Of a stretch of 64,000 nucleotides of DNA, positions 1 to 11,859 are shown piece by piece (position 1 is the stretch's first letter; each line of letters starts with the position of its first letter). This DNA is from Leucocoprinus leucothites (taxonomy: Eukaryota > Basidiomycota > Agaricomycetes > Agaricales > Agaricaceae), in NCBI GenBank assembly GCA_013368445.1, contig JAACJO010000018.1, positions 186,001 to 250,000 of the forward strand. Direction: 5' to 3'. The notes below the pieces were generated by a model that made no database searches, was not told the origin of the DNA, and saw only the letters and a list, made by a program, of their open reading frames with translations. Position numbers and translations under genes: made by a program.

Positions 1-1539
1 CTCGCACTCACAGGTAATGACATGAAGCAAGAAGTAACAGTAGGGTGCCATCCCGCCGACATTATCGCCTTGGAAATTAACAAAGCTCAGCATCCTTATC
101 TCTGCAAAATAGGGTTGTGATCATACGGAAATAATTCAATATGAACTCGAGGAATGGAAGATATCGGTTCAAGAGAAACAGGGCCTTTGGTATGCTCCAT
201 GGACTTTCCCAGATCAACTGAACTTCCAAGTTGAGAGTCAAGAGGTAGTCGTAGATCTAGCCATGGTCTGATTCAGCATGTTGTAGGTGATCGCGTTAAA
301 AACACTGTACAAAAAAGGCCGCAGCAGCTCCTGAGTAGGTGAGATGAACGAAAGCCGTTGTTTGAATGGAAAGTTGAGGGCCTACCGTCAGAATACTGTA
401 GTAGAGAGAACCTAGGAGTTAATTTAAGAGCGTAGACCGCTGGTAAGTTTCGTACTCACCCGGCCTATCTCATAATGGTAGAGGGATGAAAGGACTTCAG
501 GTGGGAGCTGAAAGAGTTCCATTGAGGACGACAGGTATGCTGGCGGGTGGAACCTAGTTGCTGCGCCAGTGAAGAATTTAAATAGTTGAGCTACACTGAG
601 CCTAATTCTGATATAGCACGTTGATAGTTCCCCTGTTGACGGATGCAGAACAATTCAGTAAGTATAGTCTCTTAGTCGGTAAAAGGACACACGTAAGCAA
701 TAATGATCGTTGCCGTCTGTGACTGGAGGGGGTGAATTTCGCCGAGAGGTCAACAGAGATGGATTGTGGACAGGTTACCTATCTACGTCACGTTCTGATA
801 CCGGAGAGAGCCAGAGTGAGCTTGTGAATGGCTTGAGAGGCTTGGTATGTAGTTGCTGAGAAAGAGGTCGGGACTCGGAGCGCGCAGAAGAAAGATCTTC
901 CCACTGAGTCGCAGCGGGGTTCGGTTGTTTCTTTGTTTGCCGGAGTGCCAAATCACTAAAGTGAGATTTTCAGCCTGATCTCCAATTTCTAGAATTCGTA
1001 GAAGTATATGTGGTCGCTGGTGGGTGTGTCCAGAGTATGAAAGTTAGTATATTTGATCGACGATGGATGATCTCGAATTTAAGGAAATGATGGAATCAGA
1101 TTAGATTGATGTTCAACTGAGTAATGGAGGTGATCATTTTGCGGGATTCGTGAGCATCGCAAAAAGAACTCCCACTCGCTCTCCGAACGCTGATCCTGTG
1201 TGGCTGAGGACGAGTGTCTTGTTCATGACTCAACGAAGGAAAGTGAGGCTCGCGGCGTCTAAATGCCATCAACGCTATCTAGTGGCCAAATAAATAATAC
1301 GCTCGAGCGCCTTCCCTAGCATTCAAGACGTCATCCATCTGACATCTGGCGCGAACCGAGGACGCCAACATTTTGGTTCAACTCGGCTTCGTCTTGAGGT
1401 TTCACCAGTCACCGTTCTTGCCAGGCGGACACTCTCAGGCCGAGCAAATTCCAGTCGTTGGATCTACCCAGTTCTCACCGAGGCCCTCTACTCGTCCACT
1501 CGACTCCGGAGTTCAACCCGGCTGACGCCTCCCATAAAC
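1..1539. other. Left-edge region without a confident gene
   Basis: No recognisable coding exon or RNA gene was found in most of this stretch. At the extreme left, minus strand 93 to 12, an ATG opens about 27 codons that end at a good donor (GTGAGT, read on the minus strand at 11-6). This could be the first exon of a gene running off the edge, but nothing identifies the product. The last 200 bases before 1540 are presumably the promoter and 5' UTR of the aminopeptidase gene. Confidence 0.3.
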
Positions 1540-3154
1540 ATGGTCTTTGACTCTATTTTCTCCCTGCCATTCTATCTGGCCTCCATCCTTGGCGTTCACT
1601 GGCTTGGCAGGCCGCTCATTACCACTGAGGCCTACCAATCCACAATTTCCGAGCACAACTTGTTCAGACACGCAGAAAATCTTTTCGCTTTCGCTCAGAT
1701 AGGGGGCGCAAACACGCGGTCAGCCGGTTCTATCGGACACAATGCAACAGTCGACTACATTAAATCTCAACTCGACTCTACTGGTTTCTACGATACCTAT
1801 TTGCAACACTTCACGTATACCTACTCCGTCGGAAATGCGACGTTCTTGGTCGGAGATACCTCCTATGATACTGGTTACTTCAGCTACGGTCCTGCAGGAA
1901 GGGCCAGTGCGCCACTCACCGTTGTGAGCAACTTCGGTTGTGTCAAGGTGTGCATTGTTTTCCTTATTCTGGAAAGTCATCTGTTAAACCACCCTCTAGG
2001 ATGATTTCCCTGTTGAAGTCGCCGGGAGAATTGCTCTAATCAGCCGCGGAAATTGCCCGTTCTCCGACAAAGTTGCTCTATCCGGGGCTGCTGGCGCAGT
2101 TGGAGCCATAATCTACAACAATCAAGATGGCCCGCTTGGCTCAGCTACTCTCAGCAGTGCGACCAATCCTTTAGGACCTTATGTCCCTGCTGGTGGTATA
2201 CCTGGTCGTGATGGCAAAGCCCTTGTTGCTGCGGTCCAGTCAGGCCAGGAGGTAATCGGAAAACTTCATGTCATTGCCACCGTCGAGAATCGCAAGACAG
2301 CCAACGTCGTTGCCACTACAAAGTCTGGCGACCATGACAATATTGTTGCACTCGGTGGTCATACGGACTCTGTTCCCCAAGGCCCTGTAAGTAATATCGC
2401 CCCTCTCTCCCTCTTTCAGCCCGTCCCTGATAATATGGGTTAGGGCATAAACGATAATGGCTCTGGATCAATGGCCGTCCTCGAGCTCGCTCTCCAATTA
2501 CCTCGCTTCAAGATTAACAATGCAGTGCGTTTTGGCTTTTGGGCCGGCGAAGAATTTGGACTACTTGGCGCCAAATATTATGCTGAACACCTTTCGGAAG
2601 AAGAACGCTCGAAGATTGCGCTTTACCTTAATTTTGACATGTTGGCCTCTCCAAACTTTGGTTATTTCATTTACGACGGTGATGGGAGCGCTTTTGGCGT
2701 AGCAGGTCCTCCTGGAAGTGGACATATCGAGAAAACCTTCCAGGACTTCTTCAAAGCTTCCGATCTCAAGGCAGTTCCTACCAAATTTGATGGCCGCAGC
2801 GACTACGCTCCTTTCTTTAACACTGGCATTCCAGCGGGCGGTCTCCTCACTGGTGCGGAAGAAATCAAGGATGGAGAGGGTGTTGCACAGTGCGTTCACA
2901 TATCTTATTAAGACATACACTCTCTGACTATGTACAGGTGGGGTGGAGAGGCAGGTGTTGCATATGACGACTGCTACCATCAAGCATGCGACACATTGGA
3001 TAATCTGAACGTGACGGCTTGGGTTCAGAACACGAAGGGGGCAGCGCATGCTGTTGCTACCTACTCCAAATCTTTGGAGGGTATTCCTCGCTTGGTCGAG
3101 GAAAGAAACCCAACCAAGGGCATTACACCTGTAAATGCGCCCCAAGTAGTTTGA
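1540..3154 (+). CDS. Secreted M28 family zinc aminopeptidase with PA domain
   Basis: Four exons join in frame: 1540-1947, 2000-2386, 2444-2889 and 2938-3154, giving 485 residues. All three introns are GT-AG and 48-57 nt long. The N-terminus is hydrophobic (FYLASILGVHWLG), consistent with a signal peptide. Exon 2 encodes a protease-associated (PA) domain with the motifs RIALISRGNCPF and GAVGAIIYNN. The M28 zinc ligands are all visible: H257 and D259 in GGHTDSV, D269 in INDNGSGS, E301/E302 in FWAGEEFG, D330 in NFDML and H428 in CYHQACD. Family knowledge: a co-catalytic two-zinc exopeptidase that removes N-terminal residues from peptides outside the cell or in the vacuole, similar to aminopeptidase Y and fungal secreted leucine aminopeptidases. 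Length is normal and no damage is seen. The exact substrate cannot be read from sequence. Confidence 0.93.
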
Positions 3155-3600
3155 CCCGGTGGTCATAGTGGATATCCTAAGCCTCACTCCTGTAAATCGC
3201 GTTCTCGTACTCGCTGCTCGTTCCCCTAGATAGAGCTGTTCAAACGATAGACATCAAGTAACTGGTCATACTGTCTTGACAAGACTTCAAAGTGGCTTCA
3301 ACATCAGGCTCTGAAATTCGCACTTGACTGCAATTGGAGTTATTTGAGGCTTATTGAAGGCTCACGGATATCTTTATACTTTGATCCGAACACTCAATGC
3401 CACAAATGGGAATCTCTGACTATGAGGATTGTGTTCGGAACGACTTTTGATGTGCGGTACAGACATCTTTCACCCCCCTCAAACCAAATATGTGCTATTG
3501 AGGCGATGTCAACAGTACTTTCTCTCGTCATGAACTGGACCGCGCCATCGCGTTTATCATCCAATTACTAGAATACAAATACAACTACACAATCAATTGA
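3155..3600. other. Intergenic, converging 3' ends
   Basis: This lies between the aminopeptidase stop and the stop of the first Con-6 gene, which are transcribed toward each other. Nothing coding or repetitive was recognised. The A-rich stretch near 3570-3600 probably holds 3' UTR and polyadenylation signals. Confidence 0.5.
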
Positions 3601-4173
3601 TCACAATTCTTTGGTCTCTTCTTCATAGGGCTCAAGGTCAACACCACGGTCCTCCAGCTCGGTCTCGGCGTGCTGCTTGGCTTCCTTAGAGACGCGTGGA
3701 TCTATGCAAAATCAACTCCACATCGCGAACTGACCAGGAGAACTATTGACTTACTTTTGAGCGTCGCTTTGTACCCTCCTATGACATTGCCTTCATTTTT
3801 ACCCTAAAAAAACTCGCTTAGAGTTACAATCCTTGGATAAATCATCCCAAAGCGGACCTCGACATCGGCAGTATCTATCTATGATCAGACTCGTGTTTCA
3901 TAATGAAATCCTAGAATAAGCTTACGTTTCGTGGGCGAACGGGATCGAGTATTGGTAGAAGCTTCCTGAGACGGCTGGTCGAATTCATGGATTCCCATTT
4001 TATCCAGCTGCTCAGAAGCGTGCTCCTTGGCCTCGTTGGAAGTATTCTTGTTGTGAATAGTTGCCTTGTAGCCGGCGGCGACGTGTCCAGGATCTTTAGA
4101 GGTGTATTCTGAAGAAGGTCGTGTCAATCCTGGTCATAACACGATAGTATCCATCGACAAACTCACCAGGCAT
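3601..4173 (-). CDS. Con-6 family protein, two Con-6 repeats (copy 1)
   Basis: Five exons on the minus strand join exactly in frame: 4173-4167, 4108-3926, 3874-3858, 3803-3755 and 3701-3601, giving 118 residues. The product has two copies of the Con-6 motif: GHVAAGYKATIHN followed by SNEAKEHASEQL near the N-terminus, and NVIGGYKATLKNPRVSKEAK near the C-terminus. Con-6 was first described as a small conidiation-specific protein in Neurospora; in basidiomycetes such small hydrophilic proteins are common and their biochemical role is unknown. The first exon is only 7 nt (Met-Pro plus one base) and the third only 17 nt. The donor after the 17-nt exon (GTCCGC) is weak. A paralogue follows at 5087-5761 in the same orientation. 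Confidence 0.85.
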
Positions 4174-5086
4174 GTTCAGTCAGTTATCAGTGTTGTTTGT
4201 GGGTTCAGGTGCTTGTTGCTAACCATGTATCGCCCGGTGAATGAAGTTATATAGGCCACTGGTTTCAGGGTGGGCGGTTTTGCGACGTCATTGTGGCGGA
4301 ACGGTGAAGTCAGATGCGCCATTTACTCCAGGTCCAGAATTTGGACCAGTGATGGTTTGACTCCTATGCAGATCCACGCAGATCCACTTTTGATTGAAAT
4401 ATTTTGACCAAGGTTGAGTAAACACGTCCCCATCCCCGGGGCCATTGTTCGGAAACGGACAACATCATTTTGGAATGACTTCGCCGCGGAGCTTGGCGGT
4501 CTTCTTCGAACTCCCCTACTTATGTCACGCTCCTCAATGAACCAGATTCACCTTGATATCGGTCGCATACTTGATCATGGATGACGTCTCAGTTTTTCCG
4601 TTGGCCAGTGGCCATGATGATATTGATGATGAAATCATACTTTGGCAACGGTGACCCCGTTTAGAGGCGCTCAACATGGTGTACTAGCTGCCCTGCCGTC
4701 GAAAGCCATTGGCATGGCCAATTTATGTCAATGTCATTGATTTCCTCGACGTGCTTGGACAGTACTTGGAGTTAGACCTCAACTTATTGCATGTTTTACT
4801 TTGTCAATCCGCGCGCTCTCTCGGAATTTTATTCAACATTGTAGTGCCACGCCCGGGTCGGCACTTTGAGCGCATTTTGCAGTGCCTCAGATGAGAATAC
4901 AACCAAGTTATATTCTCTCCATCCTGTACTATACTGATTACCCTCGTAGTCGCGTATGACCTGTACCTCGTCAGATGAAGCGTCGCGCGAACACACTCGG
5001 AGATCAAGTAATTTGAACATAGACTCTTATCTACGAATACATTGAATAATCTGACTAAAGGGCAAGTCTCGATGTTTATGCACTGC
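4174..5086. other. Intergenic between the two Con-6 genes
   Basis: About 0.9 kb without a recognisable gene. It should hold the promoter of Con-6 copy 1 (just above 4173) and the 3' end of copy 2. Short open frames exist on both strands, but none has a recognisable motif or splice-supported structure. Confidence 0.45.
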
Positions 5087-5761
5087 TTAACGAGTGGATA
5101 AAGGCTCGTCGTGTTCTTCCAAAACTTCCCTGGCGTGCTCCTTGGCCTGTTCAGAGACACGCGGGTCTTGAGGAGAATATCAGTTCCATAAATCAATGCG
5201 TATCAGATGATGGCTCACTTTTCAGGGTGGCTCGATATCCACCCATCTCACGAGCCTCACCCGGCTGGCCGCCCTGAGCCCCACGCGAGCGCCCAATGTT
5301 ATCAAACGTTTCGGGATCATCGTCATCCAAGGAATTGTCGACGTCCATCCCGGCATATCCTGAAATTTTTCGGGTCTTAGTACTCGTGGATGTACCCATT
5401 TGATGCCGAGGAATGCCTGTAGAGGAGACCATCAGTCGAAGCTGGCGAAGAATCGTCGTCGGAGTGACTTACCGACGTCAGCTTCCTTAGGGTTGTCTGT
5501 ATAATCAAGCGTCGTATAGCCTCCCTTTCTAAATTCGCCAGTCGCGGGAGCACCTGTGCCGGCTTTGTGTGTAGACGCTGGTTGCTCGATTTCGACGCCC
5601 ATGTCATCCAAACGCTGGGCAGCATTCAACTTGGCTTCTTCTGAAGTTTTGGCATTGTGAACGGTGGCTTTGAGGCCGGCCGCAACGCGCTCGGGATTCT
5701 TTTCTGTGAGCCAGAGTCAGTGGATGAATTCCTGGGGAAATAATCACTCACGTTCGGACAT
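5087..5761 (-). CDS. Con-6 family protein, two Con-6 repeats (copy 2)
   Basis: Four exons on the minus strand join in frame: 5761-5752, 5703-5473, 5416-5219 and 5166-5087, giving 172 residues. The first Con-6 motif reads PERVAAGLKATVHN with SEEAKLNAAQRLDDMG. The second reads GGYRATLKNPRVSEQAKEHA and ends EEHDEPLSTR. Between them is an acidic, glycine-rich linker (DNSLDDDDPETFDNIG) that is longer than in copy 1. The short first exon and the split of the last repeat after TLK(N) match copy 1, so the two genes are a tandem duplicate pair. Function is unknown beyond the family's association with sporulation and stress. Confidence 0.87.
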
Positions 5762-6479
5762 AATAGCTTGAGGATTGAGGATTCAGCAATGAAAGCGGTG
5801 ATGGAAAAGGTTGGGCACAGTCAAACGTTTATAAAGTTTATGAAGGGTTCGAATGTTTCAAATATGGTCTGTGATTATGGGTCTCGACGGCACTGATGAC
5901 ATGAACATGCACGTCATCCGTCTATAGATCATATCGTCACTCCTTACGAGGACTGAAAATATTTGAGGAACGACCGGGTGGTGAAAGGGAACCTGAGTCA
6001 GCCAACGGACATTCCAACGTCGCAGACCGCGAGGTCAATGGAAGGCGGCTCCTTGACTCATATGTACGTCACTACTCCAAGGCAGACATTGAATGAACCG
6101 ATGAGGAAGCAGCGGGTGGTGAGTTAGGGTCAATGAAACCAAGACTTGAGAGTAGTCAGTTTATCGACATTTCGAGCACGGACCATCAAATACTGAGCAC
6201 TGAATTCCAATACACAAGTGAGATGTTTTGAATGTCGGGCAGGTGATGGTGATGGTGTTCCGGTTCGGTTGGCGCTCTGCTGATGCAAAATTAATTAAAA
6301 GGAAACAGCGTCACTTGTCTGGTAGTAAGCTTCAGCGGTGGCTCGCCTCGAATAGTGACTAATAGGTTATGCCAGGGTCGGCCCACAAGTTACAGTATTA
6401 TTTGACTTTTGCCACTCAGAAATCGGAGTGACACAACCAAATTACGGATGACATTAGTCTGCGTAATTGCTGAATTACT
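5762..6479. other. Intergenic, no gene seen
   Basis: About 0.7 kb between the start of Con-6 copy 2 and the stop of the App1-like gene, both minus strand. It presumably holds the Con-6 promoter. No coding exon, repeat or RNA gene was recognised. Confidence 0.45.
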
Positions 6480-7749
6480 TTAACATGCACCTCCCGCTAT
6501 ATCAATCTGGGCAAGTGAAGGTATTTCCGAATCATTGTAAATGCGGAACCTATCCTTCGGTACACCAACAAACGCCGCGGCAAAACGCTCGTCAGTGTTG
6601 TTAGCACCGTCGACTCGACGAATCCAGCTGCACGCGATAGCATCTCCGTATTTCCTGAACCTGATTACAACTTGAGGATTCAGAAAATCATTTCGTCTCG
6701 AGAATAGGACTCACGCTTCGCCATAGGTTTCGGGGTCCTTCTCCGTCGAGTCACCGACACAAAGGAATTTCTTATTCGGATACATGCCCTTGATTCGATC
6801 GATCATGGAAACCTTGTAGTCAAAAACATTCCCGCCACCAACAAAGTCAGCGACCTCCGGTATATCCACAAGCGTCAAGTTGCGAAGGAAGATAGGACCA
6901 TTGGATGCGGAGTAAGTAGTGTCGATGAAACTGCGAAGGAAGGGATAGAGTTGAAAGGGAGAGCCAGAGACATAGATGAACTGGGGATTCAATGAACGAG
7001 CAAGCGACGCATAGAGTTCGGGCATCCCGGTGACGGGAGCGGGATCATCAAGAAGAGTCGCTTTGAGAAGAGCGAGTTTATCAAGCACGTGCGAGATCTT
7101 GACAGTATCATCAATATCTACATTTGGAGATTATGATTTAACCGCAGATATTGTACTCTTGAATTGACCTACCGGAAATGACACCAAAACCAGAATCAGG
7201 TGAGTTGAATATCCTGGATTTAATATCACGGTTATCGAGGAAAGACGTGTCAACCTTCGCGTTGAACACTTTTCCGTCACCGCACTGTCCCGCAGAAACG
7301 TTCTTGAGCACCATTCCAAGATCTGGGAGGCCTGAAGTAGAGGAAAGGCTGAGAGCCTCGCTGCATCCTTCAACTTTCAACGTCAAATCCTTTCCTGAGA
7401 CCCCAACCGCTCCAAGAAGTTTGATGCGATCTTGAAGTGTTGTCAGCTTGTCGCCTATGTCAATCCCAAGCGCATTAAGCCCCTTTTCGATTGCAGATGT
7501 GACCACTGACAGATCAATCGACCGCAAAGAGACGAAAGCTTGTTGTTGTACGAGGACTGATCCGGCCTGAGTAGGGTTGGGAAACGCTGGCGCGTCGAAA
7601 ACCAGAACATCTTCTAGTAAAGAAGTTCGTGTGCGGAGTGGGATCGCGAATCCACAATGAAAAATAAAGGAAAAATAAAAAAGAGCAGAAAGCAACATCG
7701 AAAATGCAGAAGAAAAGGTAATTAGAAAAGATACAAGTCCGACACACAA
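6480..7749 (-). CDS. App1-like (DUF2183) phosphatase-domain protein
   Basis: Three exons, 7749-7173, 7117-6715 and 6660-6480, join in frame to 386 residues. The catalytic DxDxT motif of the App1/DUF2183 family is visible as SDIDDTVK, formed across the first splice junction. It is followed by FIYVSGSPFQLYPFL and FLCVGDSTEKDPETYG, both typical of the family. Family knowledge: yeast App1 is a magnesium-dependent phosphatidate phosphatase of the haloacid dehalogenase type linked to endocytic actin patches. This protein is shorter and has a strongly hydrophobic N-terminus (about residues 1-36), so it may be secreted or membrane-inserted. A start at the downstream Met (MLLSALFYF) is also possible. 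It belongs to a different branch from the larger App1-type pseudogene at 21.3-24.3 kb. Confidence 0.82.
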
Positions 7750-8149
7750 AATGGGGGCACAAAAAAGGGAGGTCCGGCTCTCCTGAAAAGATGGGGGAAA
7801 AGAAAAGGATATGCTGTCCGAAGGGTCAAGCGTGCTATTATGAGAAATAGCTGCGTTTCATGTTGTTTTGAAGGCAATGTGGTTTAAACGAAAAAAGATG
7901 ACTATTGGTTGATCGTTGATGGGTGTGATTGAAACATTTCGTGATGAATCACGATGGTTATGGCGACGGGTGATCATAACCAACCATATCACATGGGATC
8001 GGCCTCATAAAAGGACTGTTTCTACACGAGAATCAATGGCTTCATTGGCCGTGCAAAACGCTCGCACTTGGCGAGCGCAACGGCTTTGCCAGTCGAGATG
8101 TTTTTCACGTGTTCAACGACTCAGCCAATCGGCCATTTGTTGCTTCGAT
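7750..8149. other. Upstream region of the App1-like gene
   Basis: About 400 bases with A-rich tracts just upstream of the App1-like gene, then a transition into the duplicated block. No gene was recognised. Confidence 0.4.
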
Positions 8150-8480
8150 CCTACGAAGGGTATGCCAATGGAGATAAGCTATCTCCTGGTCAACTGCTTC
8201 GCCACAGAAATGTGCCAAAACACGCGACTAACCATGTCCTCTTCGGAGTAGCCATCCCTAGCGCTTTCTTGGCCGTGATTCCTCGCGTCGGTGCCCACGA
8301 GCACTGTCAACAGACGGCGTGCTACTTAGCAAGAAACAGCAGTTTATCGGGCGGTGCTGTCAGTACACATTTTTCTGCGTTAGCGCAACACCAAGCTTAG
8401 AGGACAGGATATTTGGCAGCAGCGGAGACGAGCAGACGAGAGCTGAGCTCAGAGAACCAGTGTCACGCAGTGATAATTCA
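8150..8480 (-). pseudogene. Decayed copy of the MCM4 5' end
   Basis: Similar, with many substitutions, to the first part of the complete MCM4 gene at about 33370-33640. For example, the bases around 8160-8200 match those around 33380-33410, and the stretch around 8245-8290 matches the coding region around 33488-33530 (CTAGCGCT versus CTAGTGCT, then CTTGGCCGT versus CTCGCCGT). The orientation is the same as MCM4 (minus). The reading frame is broken and the copy is truncated, so no protein is expected. It marks the left end of one unit of the duplicated neighbourhood. Confidence 0.65.
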
Positions 8481-8842
8481 ATTCGGCAAATTTCGAGCCA
8501 GGAATACGATTTTGTAGATGTTCCTAAGGTGCTCGAGAAGGCATGGATCAATTTCAATAGTCGCGTGCGATGGGAATCACGGGATGCTGTGGCTGTGAGC
8601 TCAACACTAGGTGAAATGTTTGACCTCGAGAGGGCCTTCAGCTCTATGGTTGCTCAACTCAACACGCTTGTGAACGAGGTGACGAGAGTGAGTTTAGAGG
8701 TCATCACGGAGGGTATACTTGGTGGACAGACTACAGTAATTATGCCTAGAGAAAACAAAGAAATTGGATCAAAACTCCAAGGTCACAACGCGAATAGTTC
8801 GACCCCGGGAATGGATGCTGATACGCCCTGAAATGCCCATGG
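8481..8842 (+). repeat. Duplicated segment with a conserved short open frame (copy 1)
   Basis: The first part (about 8505-8560) is an inverted copy of the spacer upstream of MCM4 (about 33850-33915). The second part (about 8590-8720) is repeated at about 12860-12990. Translated on the plus strand, both copies keep the peptide STLGEMFDLER and VAQLNTL, with most differences at synonymous or conservative positions, which hints at former coding. I do not recognise the family, and neither copy has a convincing complete gene around it. Confidence 0.5.
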
Positions 8843-10479
8843 CTAGGCAAAAATCAGCTCACTATTTGCTGAAAAGCTGGCTTGTAAGGTTGCCCATCGT
8901 GACCTCCGATCTGCCAGCTCCCGGATATGGAGCAAAACTCGACAGGCCAGCACCTCTCGAATCACGCGATTCGGCCTGTTTACAAAATATCAACGGTAGT
9001 GAATGATTGGTTTCCTAATCAGAGGAAACCATACTTACAGCAAAAACAGAACAGCATTGTCGGGCTGAATTTTTATTTTTATTTCGTTTTTACAAGCACT
9101 ATTAGCTGTAGTATTCCCTCGAACCCATAAAGAAACTTACGACTTCGAGACCAACGGTGAGAGTCACAATTGACACGACTTGAAACATCACCGGGAATTA
9201 TTAACCCCAAATTAGCAAGTTGTCATACTCTTACACTCACGCAGAAGATACACATAGAACAGAACACCTGTGAACGTTGAAGACCCTTACAATCTTGGAA
9301 TGTAGCTCTGTGTTTCACTCACCTTCTGCATAGACACTCGTGATGAGTCTTGATCTAATACGAATTGTATCTCTAACCTGAGGTCGGCAGGAGTCTTTCG
9401 GGGGTCAAAATCAGAGACATATCCATGAAATGAATAGAAAGCAACTCACACTCCTTGATGGTAGGATAAACCATCAAAATCAACATGGCTAATACGGACA
9501 CCATTTAAGCCCAGTCGTTAAAGCTACGCAGATCGGCGAACCTGTGTCATACACCACCAACATGAGAAACTCAACGTGGATCATTCGCACCTCCGATTGA
9601 ACCTGGAAACATCCATCAAGTGGAGGGACGCGGATTGCTAGAATAATTGGCATGAATCTTCATCAATTCCAATATAGATAATAATAATGCCAGAGGACGT
9701 AACTCACGGCCCTGTCCGATAACATGTACGTTGAAATAGTAAACGTTGGAGAAAAATGACCCAATGTGATAAACCACGAACAAGGCAACAAGTGCCTTAT
9801 TGAAGCCCCAGACAGCACATGTCCGCATTGCAAGTATATCTGTAGAGTTTCCTGAGTAATTTAGAGGACAATTTCATGTCCGGACGGCATACAGTCAGCA
9901 ACAAAGAGGCTTATAATATAAAACCCTGTAGATCTCTCATTGAAGCACAATCTGATTGGTCTTCCATCGATGGAGACACTCACAGAGAGCGGCTTTGGTG
10001 AGCGACCTACACGCGTCAATCTGTGCCGCATGTTCGCCTAGCCAAGACAGGTACGACATCAGGCACAAATCGAGACCCAACAAGAACAGCGCACTCGCCA
10101 AAATATCCGAGAAAAAAGTCTACAATGGGCGAGTAGCGGTTGATGAAAAAAATAACTTTTGCAAACGACCACGGAGAGTTCCACACATGCAAGATTTCAA
10201 GATCAATCGTGATCAGCCAATCAAAGGCCTAAAGCCAGTTGGTGAGTAACGAAATCATGCTCAAAACCTTGTCATAAAAACATACAGCGAGGGTATACGA
10301 GGCCACTTTGTAAAACGATTGAGGATTCTTGTAAAATGGACCCGATGCAAGCCGAACGGTGCACTCACTCTGGATATACTAGTGATCGGCACTAAATAAC
10401 TCAATGATAATGACAGTGTGAGTAAGCTGACCTGGCCCACTTGTATATGATACACAGTAGTCGATAGTGCCTGGCTCAT
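8843..10479 (-). CDS. DUF6533-type multi-pass membrane protein, copy 1
   Basis: Many small exons on the minus strand. Exon 1 starts at 10479 (MSQALSTTVYHIQVGQ). A 10-nt micro-exon lies at 10378-10369. The conserved DUF6533 core follows: AFDWLITIDLEILHVWNSPW and VIFFINRYSPIVDFFLGY. Later exons give RTCAVWGFNKAL with a hydrophobic segment near 9830-9710, PPLDGCFQ near 9620, a membrane segment VLAMLILMVYPTIKE near 9500-9450, VVSIVTLTVGLEV near 9170, and a last exon ending LACRVLLHIRELADRR through to the stop at 8845-8843. Family knowledge: DUF6533 proteins are Agaricomycete-expanded integral membrane proteins of unknown function with about seven membrane spans. I joined the start and core exons in frame; not every internal junction was verified. 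Confidence 0.72.
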
Positions 10480-10839
10480 TGAATCTTTCTCCGAGTCGTC
10501 AGATGATGGTCGAAGTCGCAAGACCTACCCCGATCTCTGAAGCGGCTCATGCCCTTTATAAAGTTATGGTGTCCCGTGTAATTTTGGGTTAGTCGTTTAT
10601 ACAAGGCCTCGTGGTCTCTCGTCTTGACCGGCATCGGCCCACAGGCGAATGAGCTGTTAGAGAAGCAACGTTTTAGCATGCCATCAGTTGCACAGTACTA
10701 TCGACAGCGAAGGATTGGCTTATCAGATCTTTAAGTTCCAGAACACATCCCAAGCTCAACAGTGAAAACCAAGCACCAATGTGTAAACGGTGATTCGTGA
10801 CATCCGTGAGTTATTTCTAACTTGCGGTCTCTCTCTCTC

Positions 10840-10899
<60 letters not shown>

Positions 10900-11767
10900 C
10901 CCGACAAAGGCGACTGCATACATTTACCTTTCAACCTTGAAAAAAGTCGGAAATACCTGTACACGCGGCATCGGACATCGAGAGCGCACAACCTAGTAGC
11001 CTGAGATGCAGACGCTCATACTTAGTTGGTGGAGTGGCTTTGAGACCCGAGAAAAGTCAATGTCACGAAGCATTTCCGGTGCGTCCGGAAAGAAGTATCC
11101 GTCAGGCAAAAGCCATTATAACTTCTTGATCCGGGGGAATCGTACCGCGAATAAAAACAAATCGATACCAATTTGTTGGCAGTAACATCAAGCGAATGAG
11201 TATCACGAAAGTTTGGGAGTAACTGGAAGAGAGTAACCAATAATAACGGTCACACGAGACTCGGAGACACAACAAGGCCAGTTCAGTGCAAAGAAAATCT
11301 TCCGAAGATAGTCCGTACCACCAAATTTGGTTACGCCACACCACTGGATTCATTTCGCGTTATGGACGAGAAAGTAACTCAGGCTCCTAGCTTTATTCAG
11401 GAGGAAGGAAGAGGGAAAAAGGATCAGATCCACAACAGCGAGTTAAGGTTTCAAACTTACCTATAGTGCGGGACGATTCGTTGATGTCGAAGGATGGAAT
11501 ATATCACTTGTCTGGACCTTTTAGCAGTGTTAGCAACAAGAGCCTGAAGTATTATAGAAACCTAGTCACCATGTACTGCGTTCAATATTCCTCATCCATC
11601 CCAAGCGGAGTCACCAAAAAGAGCCGGATACTCGATTAAATGAGTATTCTCAGGTATATTAAGAGATATACCTTTCTGAGCTTAGTCCACCTCTCCATTG
11701 TGGTTAGGCGTTGGGAACTATATATTGAAAGAAGGGTTTATATGGTCAACACCGCTATAGAAGGGAA
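10480..11767. repeat. Duplicated spacer of the DUF6533-MCM4 unit (copy 1)
   Basis: This region is similar along its length to 29094-30300 and, more distantly, to 62822-63790. Shared landmarks include the block around 10590-10740 (matching 29210-29350), the stretch around 10935-11000 (matching 29505-29570) and the stretch around 11760-11840 (matching 30255-30330). In each copy it links a DUF6533-type gene to the 3' end of MCM4 or its remnant. Open frames on the minus strand differ between copies, so a conserved protein is not supported. The first bases are the 5' flank of DUF6533 copy 1. Confidence 0.7.
10828..10901. repeat. CT/AG dinucleotide microsatellite
   Basis: A run of about 74 bases is almost pure CT repeats with a few interrupting C bases. 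The related spacer copy at about 29455-29475 has only a short CTCTC tract, so the run expanded here after duplication. Serine-leucine open frames over it are artefacts of the repeat. Confidence 0.95.
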
Positions 11768-11859
11768 CATCAATGGCACACGCGCAAACCCGCATTAGTA
11801 CATATCACTATTACACAAATAAGAAAAATACACGCAAGCATATCTCAAACTATCACAAG

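Noticed and set aside
2561..3187. 208-codon open frame on the minus strand
   Set aside because: Lies antisense to the well-supported aminopeptidase exons and has no recognisable motif.
4709..5196. Open frames between and over the Con-6 genes
   Set aside because: No motif or splice support; the minus-strand frames partly overlap the last exon of Con-6 copy 2 in another frame.
10790..11004. Ser/Leu-repeat open frames on both strands
   Set aside because: They are translations of the CT microsatellite.
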